Below are positions 36,878 through 45,574 of a DNA stretch of 64,000 bases, one piece after another. The translations under genes were made by a program, and so were the position numbers. The notes beneath the pieces were generated by a model that was not told the origin of the DNA, did no database searches, and was given only the letters and a program-made list of their open reading frames with translations. How positions within the stretch are numbered: the first letter of the stretch is position 1; each line of letters opens with the position of its first letter. The stretch is from Bacteroidales bacterium UBA4070 (GTDB lineage: Bacteria; Bacteroidota; Bacteroidia; Bacteroidales; VadinHA17): assembly GCA_002383485.1 (NCBI GenBank), contig DFYY01000006.1, forward strand, positions 1 to 64,000, written 5' to 3'.

Positions 36878-38654
36878 GATAACTGAAATCGGTGAAATTG
36901 ATAGTATTAACGGGAATATTGTTTCCGTTAAGATGTATGATAATCAAAAATCTAATATCCCAATTATTGATGGAATTGTATATAAAATTGGTCAACTAGG
37001 CTCTTTTCTTAAAGTTCCATTAGGTTATACAAATCTTTATGGAATTGTTACCCAAGTTGGTGCAGATGCAATACCAGAAAAACTAAAAGACATAAGTAAA
37101 ATAGATTACAAAAAATTTCTATCTATCGTTTTAGTTGGTGAACAAACTGGGAAAAAATTTGAGAGAGGTATAACTCAATTTCCGACCCCCGGAGATAATG
37201 TTCATTTAGTTACTATCAAAGACCTTGAAATAATTTATGGTGGCTATAGTGAAGCAAATTCTATTGTTGTCGGAAGTATAAGTGCTTCTGAAAGTCTTTC
37301 TGCCAGGATTGATATCGATAAGTTAATTTCTCGCCATTGTGCAATCTTAGGTTCAACCGGAAGTGGAAAATCTAATTCCGTTGCTATAATATTAGAAGCG
37401 TTGGCCGAAAAGGGATTTAAAAGTGCACGAATTTTAGTAATTGACCCCCATGGTGAATATTCAGAAACATTTAAAGACAAATGCGAAGTTTTCAAGATTA
37501 ATGCTAAAAAAGAAGAAAAAAGTTTATTTATACCATTCTGGGCATTACCATTTGACCAGTTATTAGAAATTTTCCCTCATAAATTACTTGATTCTGCAAG
37601 GGATTATTTTAGGCAAAGAGTATTAGAGTGTAAAATTAATAGCAATAATAAAAATGGATATGGCACTAGTGAGGAAGCTTTAACTGTAGATAGTCCAATT
37701 CCTTTTAGTATAAACCAATTATGGGGTGAACTTGATACAATTGAAAGAAAAACATTTGAAGACCAAAATAGAACAATTGAGGCTCTGGTTGAAGAAGGCG
37801 ATTTCGAAAATTTAAAATCCAAAAAATATAAACCAGGAAGCGCAACAAATACAGCTCCTTATTTTAATCCTCAAAGGCAAGGCATCTTATATTTTACTGA
37901 CGGTATTAGAAGTAGAATTAAGGATAATCGATATAGTTTTTTATTCAAACCCGGTGATTATAAGCCCGATTCAAAGGGAACGTGTAACAAAGATTTAAAC
38001 AATATTTTAATAGAATGGATAGGAGGGAATAAACCCATTACAATTCTTGATTTATCAGGTGTTCCAAATGAGATATTGCAGACTATTTCAGGTACTTTAT
38101 TAAAAGTAACTTTTGATGCTTTATTTTGGGGTCAAAACCTAAATATTGGAGGAAGAGAACAACCTTTACTTATAGTTCTTGAAGAAGCTCACAATTATCT
38201 TAAAGCTGGGGAAAACTCTATTTCTTCAACAACAGTCCAAAATATTTCTAAGGAAGGAAGAAAATATGGTGTAGGGCTAATGCTAGTGACACAACGTCCA
38301 TCTGAATTAGATGAAACTGTTTTAAGTCAGTGCGGAACGATGGTTGCATTAAGAATGAATAATTCAAAAGATAGAGGACATATAAAATCAGCGATTCAGG
38401 ACGAATTACAAACTATGGTTGATTTACTTCCAAGTCTTAGAACTGGAGAAGGAATTATATCTGGTGAGGCTGTTAAAATACCATCAAGAATTAAGTTTAA
38501 CAAAGTCTCAAATGCTCCAAAAAGCACTGACCCAAAAGCTTCTGAAAAGTGGCTGCATGAGAAAAAAGATATCGAAAAAGAATATCAAACATTAATTAAT
38601 TTATGGCGTAATCAACAATTTAATCTTGAGGAGGAAAAAAATGAAAATACCTGA
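36864..38654 (+). CDS. HerA-like ATPase, SIR2 partner
   Basis: A 596-residue hexameric translocase-type ATPase: N-terminal HAS-barrel (~1-130), Walker A GSTGSGKSNS (~165), VIDPHGEYSE (~192), a Walker B-like LLIVLEEAHNYL (~435) and VTQRPSELDETVLSQ with an arginine-finger region (~475). Starts inside the end of the SIR2 gene, so the two are translationally coupled. In known pairs HerA forms a hexamer on which SIR2 assembles and is activated. Its last 14 bases overlap the KTSC gene. Confidence 0.9.
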   Translation: MGLSKITEIGEIDSINGNIVSVKMYDNQKSNIPIIDGIVYKIGQLGSFLKVPLGYTNLYGIVTQVGADAIPEKLKDISKIDYKKFLSIVLVGEQTGKKFERGITQFPTPGDNVHLVTIKDLEIIYGGYSEANSIVVGSISASESLSARIDIDKLISRHCAILGSTGSGKSNSVAIILEALAEKGFKSARILVIDPHGEYSETFKDKCEVFKINAKKEEKSLFIPFWALPFDQLLEIFPHKLLDSARDYFRQRVLECKINSNNKNGYGTSEEALTVDSPIPFSINQLWGELDTIERKTFEDQNRTIEALVEEGDFENLKSKKYKPGSATNTAPYFNPQRQGILYFTDGIRSRIKDNRYSFLFKPGDYKPDSKGTCNKDLNNILIEWIGGNKPITILDLSGVPNEILQTISGTLLKVTFDALFWGQNLNIGGREQPLLIVLEEAHNYLKAGENSISSTTVQNISKEGRKYGVGLMLVTQRPSELDETVLSQCGTMVALRMNNSKDRGHIKSAIQDELQTMVDLLPSLRTGEGIISGEAVKIPSRIKFNKVSNAPKSTDPKASEKWLHEKKDIEKEYQTLINLWRNQQFNLEEEKNENT

Positions 38655-38862
38655 AATGTTTCCTGTTCAGTCTTCAAATGTTGCCTCAGTTGGATATGAT
38701 GATGCAATTCAGACTGTATTTGTACAGTTTTTAAATGGCACAATTTATATTTATAAAGGAGTACCAAAGTTTGAGTTTGAAAACTTAAGAACTGCGCCTT
38801 CTGTAGGTTCTTACTTACACAGAAATTTTAAAAATGTTTATCCTTATGAAAGAATAAGTTAA
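38641..38862 (+). CDS. Small KTSC domain protein
   Basis: A 73-residue protein almost filled by a KTSC domain: SSNVASVGYDD, an FLNGTIYIYKGVP strand pair, then YLHRNFKNVYPYE. KTSC domains are small and of unknown function, found alone or fused to nucleases and lysyl-tRNA synthetase-like proteins. The ATG at 38641 is preferred over a TTG at 38626 because GAGGAGGA (38628-38635) lies at good spacing, a rare clear Shine-Dalgarno in this window. Lying between HerA and a candidate nuclease, it may be an accessory or control subunit; that is inference. Confidence 0.8.
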   Translation: MKIPEMFPVQSSNVASVGYDDAIQTVFVQFLNGTIYIYKGVPKFEFENLRTAPSVGSYLHRNFKNVYPYERIS

Positions 38863-38868
38863 TTCATT

Positions 38869-39903
38869 ATGCCAACAATTAAACTAAACCAACAACTTAA
38901 TCGTGTCGAAATTGACAAGTTCGAAATAGATAATGAAATCGTCTTTACCTATTTTAATAAATTGCCTGCTATTGAAAGAAATGAAAAACTTTTCAAAGCA
39001 TTATATATTGGAGTACTCGCTTTAATGGAAGACCGGATTTCAGCATTTCTGGCAAAAACCACAAATGAATTAGGTACAGAACTTGAAAGTTTAAAACTTA
39101 TCTTCGAAATGAAGAAAGAGCTTTTTTACAAAACAACGGTTAAAGGTGTATTAGCAGAAGAAGATATCGCAGATTTTTTAAACACTTATTTTTCTGAAAA
39201 AAAGTTAAAGGATAAAGCATTGCTCACCGGAAACATAGCTGGAAATTTACCAAAGAATAAGACAGGCGATATAATTTGCGAGATTGATGGTAACGAAGAT
39301 ATAAAAATCGCAATTGAATGCAAGTTTGATAAAAGTATACGTTTGGGAGAAATTGAGACAAAAGAAATTTTTACAAGGAAAATGGACACAGCCTGGAGCC
39401 AGCTTATTGAAGTGGATGCAAATAGAAACTCCAAAGTAAGTATTATTGTATTCGATATTTCCTTAGTGGATAATAGTATCCTTAAAGCATATGAGAATGT
39501 AGGCTATATTCCTTCAATCGGGTTTGTAGCTATTATTGATTCCCAAAAAGGTGATTATAAAAATCTGGCAATTGCATATTTATTAGCCAGGGATATTGCA
39601 CTCAATGCAAAATTGCCTGATTTGGATTTAAATATTCTGTCAGCAATAATAAAAAGAACTATTAAAAATATAGGTGAATTCACATCTGTCAGAAATCTGG
39701 TAGAAAGTAATATCCAGAACAATAAGGAAATATTAAAACAGCTTGAAAAAAGCATGTTACTTATGGAATTCAACCAACAATATTTATCAAAATTCTTGCA
39801 GGAGGGTACACTTACGAAGAAGGATTTATTAGAATATTACATGGGTGAAGAAATAAAGGATAAATTTAAGCTTATTGAAAGAGAAATAAACGAATTGGAA
39901 TAA
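38869..39903 (+). CDS. Candidate PD-(D/E)XK nuclease next to SIR2-HerA
   Basis: A 344-residue protein I do not assign to a named family. Residues ~1-110 are helical and charged. The middle has KNKTGDIICEIDGNED then IKIAIECKFDKS (~128-156), a D...E-x-K pattern in neighbouring strands as in PD-(D/E)XK nucleases, followed by a helix and a VSIIVFDIS strand. A helical C-terminal region follows. It begins 6 bases after the KTSC gene and ends 15 bases before mod. HerA proteins often pair with nucleases (HerA-NurA), so this could be a third effector. The alternative is a nuclease belonging to the restriction system. Confidence 0.6.
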   Translation: MPTIKLNQQLNRVEIDKFEIDNEIVFTYFNKLPAIERNEKLFKALYIGVLALMEDRISAFLAKTTNELGTELESLKLIFEMKKELFYKTTVKGVLAEEDIADFLNTYFSEKKLKDKALLTGNIAGNLPKNKTGDIICEIDGNEDIKIAIECKFDKSIRLGEIETKEIFTRKMDTAWSQLIEVDANRNSKVSIIVFDISLVDNSILKAYENVGYIPSIGFVAIIDSQKGDYKNLAIAYLLARDIALNAKLPDLDLNILSAIIKRTIKNIGEFTSVRNLVESNIQNNKEILKQLEKSMLLMEFNQQYLSKFLQEGTLTKKDLLEYYMGEEIKDKFKLIEREINELE

Positions 39904-39918
39904 ATTACAAAACATTTT

Positions 39919-41778
39919 ATGACCGGAAATTCACAAATACCAAAAGATATATTACTCAACAGCCTTAAGGAGTTGATGCCCGGAATATTTTCGGAAAGCA
40001 AAATAGATTGGGAAAGGTTAAAGACGACCTTAGGCGAGGATATTAATTTCAACAATGAAAGGTACGTTCTGAACTGGGCTGGCAAATCCGATTCATTCAG
40101 GGTATTGCAAGCCCCATCCACCAGAACGCTTATTCCTGCAAAAGAAGAATCAATAAATTTCGACGAAACCGAAAACATTTTTATTGAAGGTGAAAACCTC
40201 GAAGTGCTGAAAATCCTTCAAAAAAGCTATTTCGGAAAAATTAAGATGATATATATTGATCCGCCCTACAACACCGGTAACGACTCATTTATATATCCCG
40301 ATAAATTTTCAGAAACCAAAGAAGAATACCAAAAACGGGTTGGAGACAAGGACGAAGAAGGGTATATGACCAAAGAAGGTATGTTCCGGAAAAACAGCAA
40401 AGAAAACGGACAATATCATTCCAATTGGCTAAATATGATATACCCACGTTTATTCTTAGCCAGGAATTTATTGAAAGTTGATGGATCCATATTCGTTTCT
40501 ATTGACGATAATGAAGTTCATAATCTTCGTTTATTGATGAATGAAATATTTGGTGAAGAAAATTTTATAGCTCAATTTATATGGAAAAGAAGACAAAATG
40601 TCGATAGCAGATCTAAAAATGGCGCATCAACTGACCATGAATATATAATTTGTTACCGTAAAACAGATAATGGTTTGATTAGAGGCGCGGAAAAGGATAT
40701 GAATAAATATTCAAATCCTGACAACGATAAAAGAGGAGATTGGATGAGCGCAGATATGACAGGACTTGCAACTAAAGAGCAGCGTCCAAATTTACACTAT
40801 GATTTGGAAGACCCTAAAACTGGTATAGTTTATTCTTGTCCTCAAACTGGTTGGCGTTATGAGCCCAAAAGAATGATGGAATTAATTAAAAATAATGAGA
40901 TAATTTTTCCAAAGACCCCAGATGGTCGTCCACGAAGAAAAAAATTTCAGCGTGATTTGGAAAGTGAGTTCACAGGCTTTTCTACAATATTAAATACAGT
41001 ATATAATACTCAAGGTACACGAGAAGTTAGAACAATATTTAACGATAAAGAGTATTTTGATTTCCCCAAACCTAAAGATTTAATCAAATTACTTATCCAA
41101 CAAGGAGCTTCATCAACTGATGAAGAAAATATTATTCTCGATTTTTTTTCAGGTTCTGGAACTACTGCACATGCTGTAATGGAACTGAATAAGGAAGAAG
41201 ATATTGACAGAAAATTTATTTGTGTCCAATTACCTGAAAATTGTATAGAAAAAAGTGAAGCCTTTAAAGCTGGTTATAGAACAATTGCAGACATAGCAAA
41301 AGAAAGGATTAAACGTGCAGCTAATTTGATAAAGAATGATAAGCAAAAAAAACTTGATTTCAATCCTGAGAAAAAACTTGATTTAGACTTCAAAGTATTT
41401 AAACTCTCAGATTCCAATTTTAAACTATGGAGACAACAGGGCATAGAAACTGTTGAAGAATTGGAAAAGCAAATGGAGTTTTTCGCTGACCCCATTTCAC
41501 AGGATGCTTTAAATGACTTTATGGTTTATGAGTTACTGATAAAATCCGGTTTCGACCTGAACTGCCAGATTAAGCATGAGAACAATATGTACTTTGTCAA
41601 TTCCAACGAGATGATACTCTTATTGGACTCTGTTTCAAAAGATATTATCAGCAAAGTCATAAAAACCAATCCTCAAAAAGTAGTTGCATTGGATAAGCTT
41701 TTTGAAGGAAATGATCAGTTGAAAACCAACACTGCCCTTCAAATGAAGGATGCAGATATAGATTTTAAAACTATTTAA
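39919..41778 (+). CDS. Type III restriction-modification methyltransferase (Mod)
   Basis: A 619-residue beta-class N6-adenine DNA methyltransferase. Motif IV DPPYNTGND lies at ~114, a target-recognition region occupies the middle (~215-400), and motif I FFSGSGTTAHAV lies at ~412, the IV-TRD-I order of beta-class enzymes. It modifies one strand of an asymmetric site and guides Res. Base composition is uneven: a line before the TRD (40081-40140) counts 50% GC, a line within it (40561-40620) 25%, and a line after (41521-41580) 40%, as if the recognition domain were exchanged. res lies two genes further on. Confidence 0.92.
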   Translation: MTGNSQIPKDILLNSLKELMPGIFSESKIDWERLKTTLGEDINFNNERYVLNWAGKSDSFRVLQAPSTRTLIPAKEESINFDETENIFIEGENLEVLKILQKSYFGKIKMIYIDPPYNTGNDSFIYPDKFSETKEEYQKRVGDKDEEGYMTKEGMFRKNSKENGQYHSNWLNMIYPRLFLARNLLKVDGSIFVSIDDNEVHNLRLLMNEIFGEENFIAQFIWKRRQNVDSRSKNGASTDHEYIICYRKTDNGLIRGAEKDMNKYSNPDNDKRGDWMSADMTGLATKEQRPNLHYDLEDPKTGIVYSCPQTGWRYEPKRMMELIKNNEIIFPKTPDGRPRRKKFQRDLESEFTGFSTILNTVYNTQGTREVRTIFNDKEYFDFPKPKDLIKLLIQQGASSTDEENIILDFFSGSGTTAHAVMELNKEEDIDRKFICVQLPENCIEKSEAFKAGYRTIADIAKERIKRAANLIKNDKQKKLDFNPEKKLDLDFKVFKLSDSNFKLWRQQGIETVEELEKQMEFFADPISQDALNDFMVYELLIKSGFDLNCQIKHENNMYFVNSNEMILLLDSVSKDIISKVIKTNPQKVVALDKLFEGNDQLKTNTALQMKDADIDFKTI

Positions 41779-41780
41779 AC

Positions 41781-44429
41781 ATGGAACCAGAATACAACAT
41801 TTTCAAAAATGGAAGTTGTTGGCTTAGGGCAGATTTTCATTTACACACAAAAGCTGATAGTGAGTTTAATTATAAGGACAATACAACCGAATTTGTTTCT
41901 AAATACATAGAACAACTAAAGTCTCAAAAAATTCAAATAGGGGTAATCACGAATCATAATAAATTTGAATTGTCTGAATTCAAAGCATTACGAAAAGAGG
42001 CAAAAAAGGAAGAAATATTTTTACTTCCGGGCTTGGAGTTTTCAAGTAAGGACGGCGCAAGAGGAATTCATTTACTTATTATATTTAATTATGAATGGAT
42101 AGACAATAAGGAAAACAGAAACTATATATCAGAATTTATTACAACAGCTTTTGCAGGAATTTCGAATTACGATTCACCTCAATATCCTAATTCAAAATTT
42201 GGGTTATCTGAGACAATAGAACATTTAGATACATTTAAAAAGGACTATTTTATCATTCTGCCACATGTTGATGAAGATAATGGTCTCTTTAAAGAATTAC
42301 AAGGCAGAAATCTAAATGAATATTTAACCAGTATTCCATTCCAACATAAGGTTTATGGTTTGCAAAAGTCAAGAAATCTTGATAACAGGAAAAGACTTTC
42401 TGAAATATTAGGCAAAAATATTCCTGCATTTGTTGAAGGCAGCGATAATGCTCATGGTGGTATTGAGGCAATAGGTGAAGGAAATATTGTAAATGGGGTA
42501 AAACAAACAACATACTTAAAACTCGGGGCTACTAATTTTGATGCATTAAAATTTGCCTTTCTTGATAAAGATTACAGGATAACTGATAAATTACCATCAG
42601 CTAAAAACGGATATATCAAATCCCTGACATTTAAAGGAGGTAAATTGGATGGGACTACGATCAATTTAAATCATTCAATGAACAATCTCATTGGAATCAG
42701 AGGCAGTGGTAAATCTTCAATCCTTGAATCAATCAGGTATTGTTTGGACATAAATATTTCAGAAGAAAAGAACCATGATTTTAAATATAAAACAGGTCTC
42801 GTCAATAGGACTATTGGGAGCGGCGGGAAAGTCGTCATAGAGCTAATGGACGACCAGGGCAATGAATACAGAGCAGAAAAGATATTTGGGGAGAGTACTA
42901 TTTTATATAAAAACGAAGAAATCCAATACGGATTAAAACCTGCTGCAATTGTAGCTAAACCCGTATATTATGGACAGAAAGACCTTTCAGCTATTGGCAG
43001 TTCAATTTCTACCGAAAATCTCATTAACAATCTAATTGGGGAGAAAATATCAGAACATAAACGACTAATCGACAATAAAAACCAGGAAATTTATTCTTTG
43101 CTCTCCGAAATAAAGAATAATGACAGGAAACTTGAGATGAAGTCGGATATTGAAGCCAAAAAAGCCGAGTTGGAAAATAATATTCAAAAATTTAGGGATT
43201 ACAAAATCGATAAAAAACTGGAAGAACAAATTGGTTTCAATAAAGATGCGAATCTGATAAAAAGGTTGAAGGAATTTGAAGAAAGTATTCTTGTTAGTAT
43301 TGATGAGTTATTAGAGGAATACAAGGACAACTTTATGACATTTACAAATTATGAATCACAAGAGAACAAGCCGATATTTGAAAAATTATTAAGTTCATTC
43401 AATACTTTTCAAAAACTTTTTCTTCAGATTGAAGAGATTCAAAAGAAGCTAATTAACGAGCATGAAACTTTTGAAAAAATTGAAAAGGAGTTTCAAAAGA
43501 AATATGAAGAATTAAAGGAAAAATTTGCCGAAATCAAACGACAAATTCAGCTCCCAAATATTCAGGCTGATGACTATGTGAAATTTACAAAAGACCTTGA
43601 CCTTACAAATGCTAAACTTAAGGAAATTGAAAAACTTACCAAGAAAAAAATAACTTATAAAAACCAATTAACAAAAGCGTTAACGGAATTACAAAATCTA
43701 TGGCATAAAGAATACGAAATAATAAAAGATGAAATTGACCGAATAAATAACGACCAAAAATCAATACAGATTGAAGTAGGTTATAAAAAAAATAAATACT
43801 TGTATAAATCCTTTTTAAAGGAGAAACTAAAAGGCAGTAATCTTAGAGATAATAATATTCAGTCGATTATTGATCATTATAATGATTTGATTGAGGTGTA
43901 TCATGACCTTGGTATGAAAGAGAGTAAGCTAAATGATGCACTTTCTAGTGAGAATCAATTATTATCATTTCAGGAAAATTTTAATACAAATCTTCCCGTT
44001 TTTTTAACTTTCAGAGTGCCGGATTTGTTTGAGATATTTTATCATAAAAAACCTTTGAGTGAACACTCATTAGGACAGAGGGCATCAGCTTTAATAATAT
44101 TCTTGTTGACATTAAAAGATAGTAACCTAATAATAATTGATCAACCAGAAGATGATTTGGACAATCAAACTATTTATGATGATGTTATTAAGGTTTTGAA
44201 GAATCTAAAAAATGATACTCAGTTCATTTTTGCAACACATAATCCAAATATCCCTGTTTTGGGTGATTGTGAGCAAATAATTTGTTGTCGATATGAAGCT
44301 GACAATATACGAACAAATCAAGGCAGTATTGATGATATTAAAATAAGAAACGATATTGTCGATATAATGGAAGGTGGAGATGAAGCTTTTAATCAACGAA
44401 AAAGAATTTATGAATTATGGAAGCACTAG
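41781..44429 (+). CDS. TrlF family PHP-domain, SMC-like ATPase
   Basis: An 882-residue protein. The N-terminal PHP phosphoesterase domain (~10-260) has metal ligands in RADFHLHTKAD, VITNHNKF, LLPGLEF, ILPHVDED and EGSDNAHGG. An ABC/SMC-type ATPase follows with Walker A GIRGSGKSSI (~305), a long coiled-coil middle (~430-730), a signature LSEHSLGQRAS (~757) and Walker B IIIDQPEDDLD (~783). This is the TrlF layout: a possible DNA end-processing nuclease driven by a Rad50-like ATPase. It starts 2 bases after mod and overlaps the next gene by 13 bases. Known as a defence-island gene; its exact activity is not established. Confidence 0.88.
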   Translation: MEPEYNIFKNGSCWLRADFHLHTKADSEFNYKDNTTEFVSKYIEQLKSQKIQIGVITNHNKFELSEFKALRKEAKKEEIFLLPGLEFSSKDGARGIHLLIIFNYEWIDNKENRNYISEFITTAFAGISNYDSPQYPNSKFGLSETIEHLDTFKKDYFIILPHVDEDNGLFKELQGRNLNEYLTSIPFQHKVYGLQKSRNLDNRKRLSEILGKNIPAFVEGSDNAHGGIEAIGEGNIVNGVKQTTYLKLGATNFDALKFAFLDKDYRITDKLPSAKNGYIKSLTFKGGKLDGTTINLNHSMNNLIGIRGSGKSSILESIRYCLDINISEEKNHDFKYKTGLVNRTIGSGGKVVIELMDDQGNEYRAEKIFGESTILYKNEEIQYGLKPAAIVAKPVYYGQKDLSAIGSSISTENLINNLIGEKISEHKRLIDNKNQEIYSLLSEIKNNDRKLEMKSDIEAKKAELENNIQKFRDYKIDKKLEEQIGFNKDANLIKRLKEFEESILVSIDELLEEYKDNFMTFTNYESQENKPIFEKLLSSFNTFQKLFLQIEEIQKKLINEHETFEKIEKEFQKKYEELKEKFAEIKRQIQLPNIQADDYVKFTKDLDLTNAKLKEIEKLTKKKITYKNQLTKALTELQNLWHKEYEIIKDEIDRINNDQKSIQIEVGYKKNKYLYKSFLKEKLKGSNLRDNNIQSIIDHYNDLIEVYHDLGMKESKLNDALSSENQLLSFQENFNTNLPVFLTFRVPDLFEIFYHKKPLSEHSLGQRASALIIFLLTLKDSNLIIIDQPEDDLDNQTIYDDVIKVLKNLKNDTQFIFATHNPNIPVLGDCEQIICCRYEADNIRTNQGSIDDIKIRNDIVDIMEGGDEAFNQRKRIYELWKH

Positions 44430-45574
44430 AAATAATTGAAATACTTGAGAGAGGCGAAGATAGCCAACATCAATTTAAAGAGAACTTTACCAACGCTGAA
44501 TCTTTGGCTGGTGAAATGGTGGCATTTTCCAATAGCTCCGGTGGTATGATTATTATTGGGGTCGATAATAATGGCCATCCGGTGGGATTATCATCAGACG
44601 ATATTAATCGTCTCAATCAATTAATAAGTAACACTGCTACTAATAACGTTAAAAATCCGATTAATCCTATTACTCAAAATATTAAAGTAGGTGACAATCT
44701 TCTGTTAATTGTGCAAATTCTTGAGGGCATTGATAAGCCTTTTATGGATAATAATGGTGTTGTATGGGTAAAAAGTGGTTCTGATAAAAGGCGAGTAACC
44801 TCAAAGGAAGAACTTAGACGAATATTTCAAAGTTCAGATCTTATTCATGCAGATGAGGTCCCAATTTCAGGGACAACTGAAAACGATTTGGATTATGAGT
44901 ACTTTAAGGGATTTTACATGAAAAACTATGAGGAAAATATAGACCAATCAGATGTGCCTGTAATGCAATTGTTAAATAATTTAAATCTCACACATAATAA
45001 CAGTTTAAATCTTGCAGGATTATTATTATTTGGAAAAGAGCCTGAAAAATACAAACCTGCATTTATCATTAAGGCAGTTTCTTTTGTTGGTAATGACCCA
45101 ACAGGTGATAAATATCGTGATAGTGTGGATATTAAAGGTAAGTTGAAGGTGCAATATGAAGAGGCTATTGCGTTTCTTAAAAGAAATTTAAGTTATACTC
45201 AGCAAGAAAAAAGCATCAATTCATTAGGTGATCTTGAAATACCAATGATTGTCTTAGAAGAATTAATTGTCAATGCTCTTATTCATAGAAATTATTTTAT
45301 TAATGCTCCTATCAGGTTGTTTGTGTTTGAAGACAGGGTCGAAATAATTAGCCCTGGAAGATTACCCAATAATCTAACAATTGATAATATTAAAAATGGC
45401 AATTCTAACATACGAAACGATATAATAACATCATTCGCAACCAAAGAATTACCATATAGAGGAATTGGAACAGGAATTAGAAGGGCATTAAAAAATTACT
45501 CAAATATCGAATTTGTAAATGATACTGACGGTGAGATGTTCGTAGTTACTATTAAAAGACCCAAAAGAAAGTAA
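44417..45574 (+). CDS. AlbA_2 domain protein with C-terminal HATPase
   Basis: A 385-residue protein: an AlbA_2/Schlafen-like nucleic-acid-binding domain at ~10-130 (QHQFKENFTNAESLAGEMVA, SSGGMIIIGVDNNG) and a C-terminal GHKL ATP-binding domain at ~280-380 (LEELIVNALIHRNYF, VEIISPGRLP, GIGTGIRRAL). Usually annotated as an ATP-dependent DNA-binding or regulatory protein. It overlaps TrlF by 13 bases and its stop codon directly abuts the ATG of res, so it is strongly coupled to both. It could be a regulator or a second effector of the restriction system. Confidence 0.88.
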   Translation: MEALEIIEILERGEDSQHQFKENFTNAESLAGEMVAFSNSSGGMIIIGVDNNGHPVGLSSDDINRLNQLISNTATNNVKNPINPITQNIKVGDNLLLIVQILEGIDKPFMDNNGVVWVKSGSDKRRVTSKEELRRIFQSSDLIHADEVPISGTTENDLDYEYFKGFYMKNYEENIDQSDVPVMQLLNNLNLTHNNSLNLAGLLLFGKEPEKYKPAFIIKAVSFVGNDPTGDKYRDSVDIKGKLKVQYEEAIAFLKRNLSYTQQEKSINSLGDLEIPMIVLEELIVNALIHRNYFINAPIRLFVFEDRVEIISPGRLPNNLTIDNIKNGNSNIRNDIITSFATKELPYRGIGTGIRRALKNYSNIEFVNDTDGEMFVVTIKRPKRK

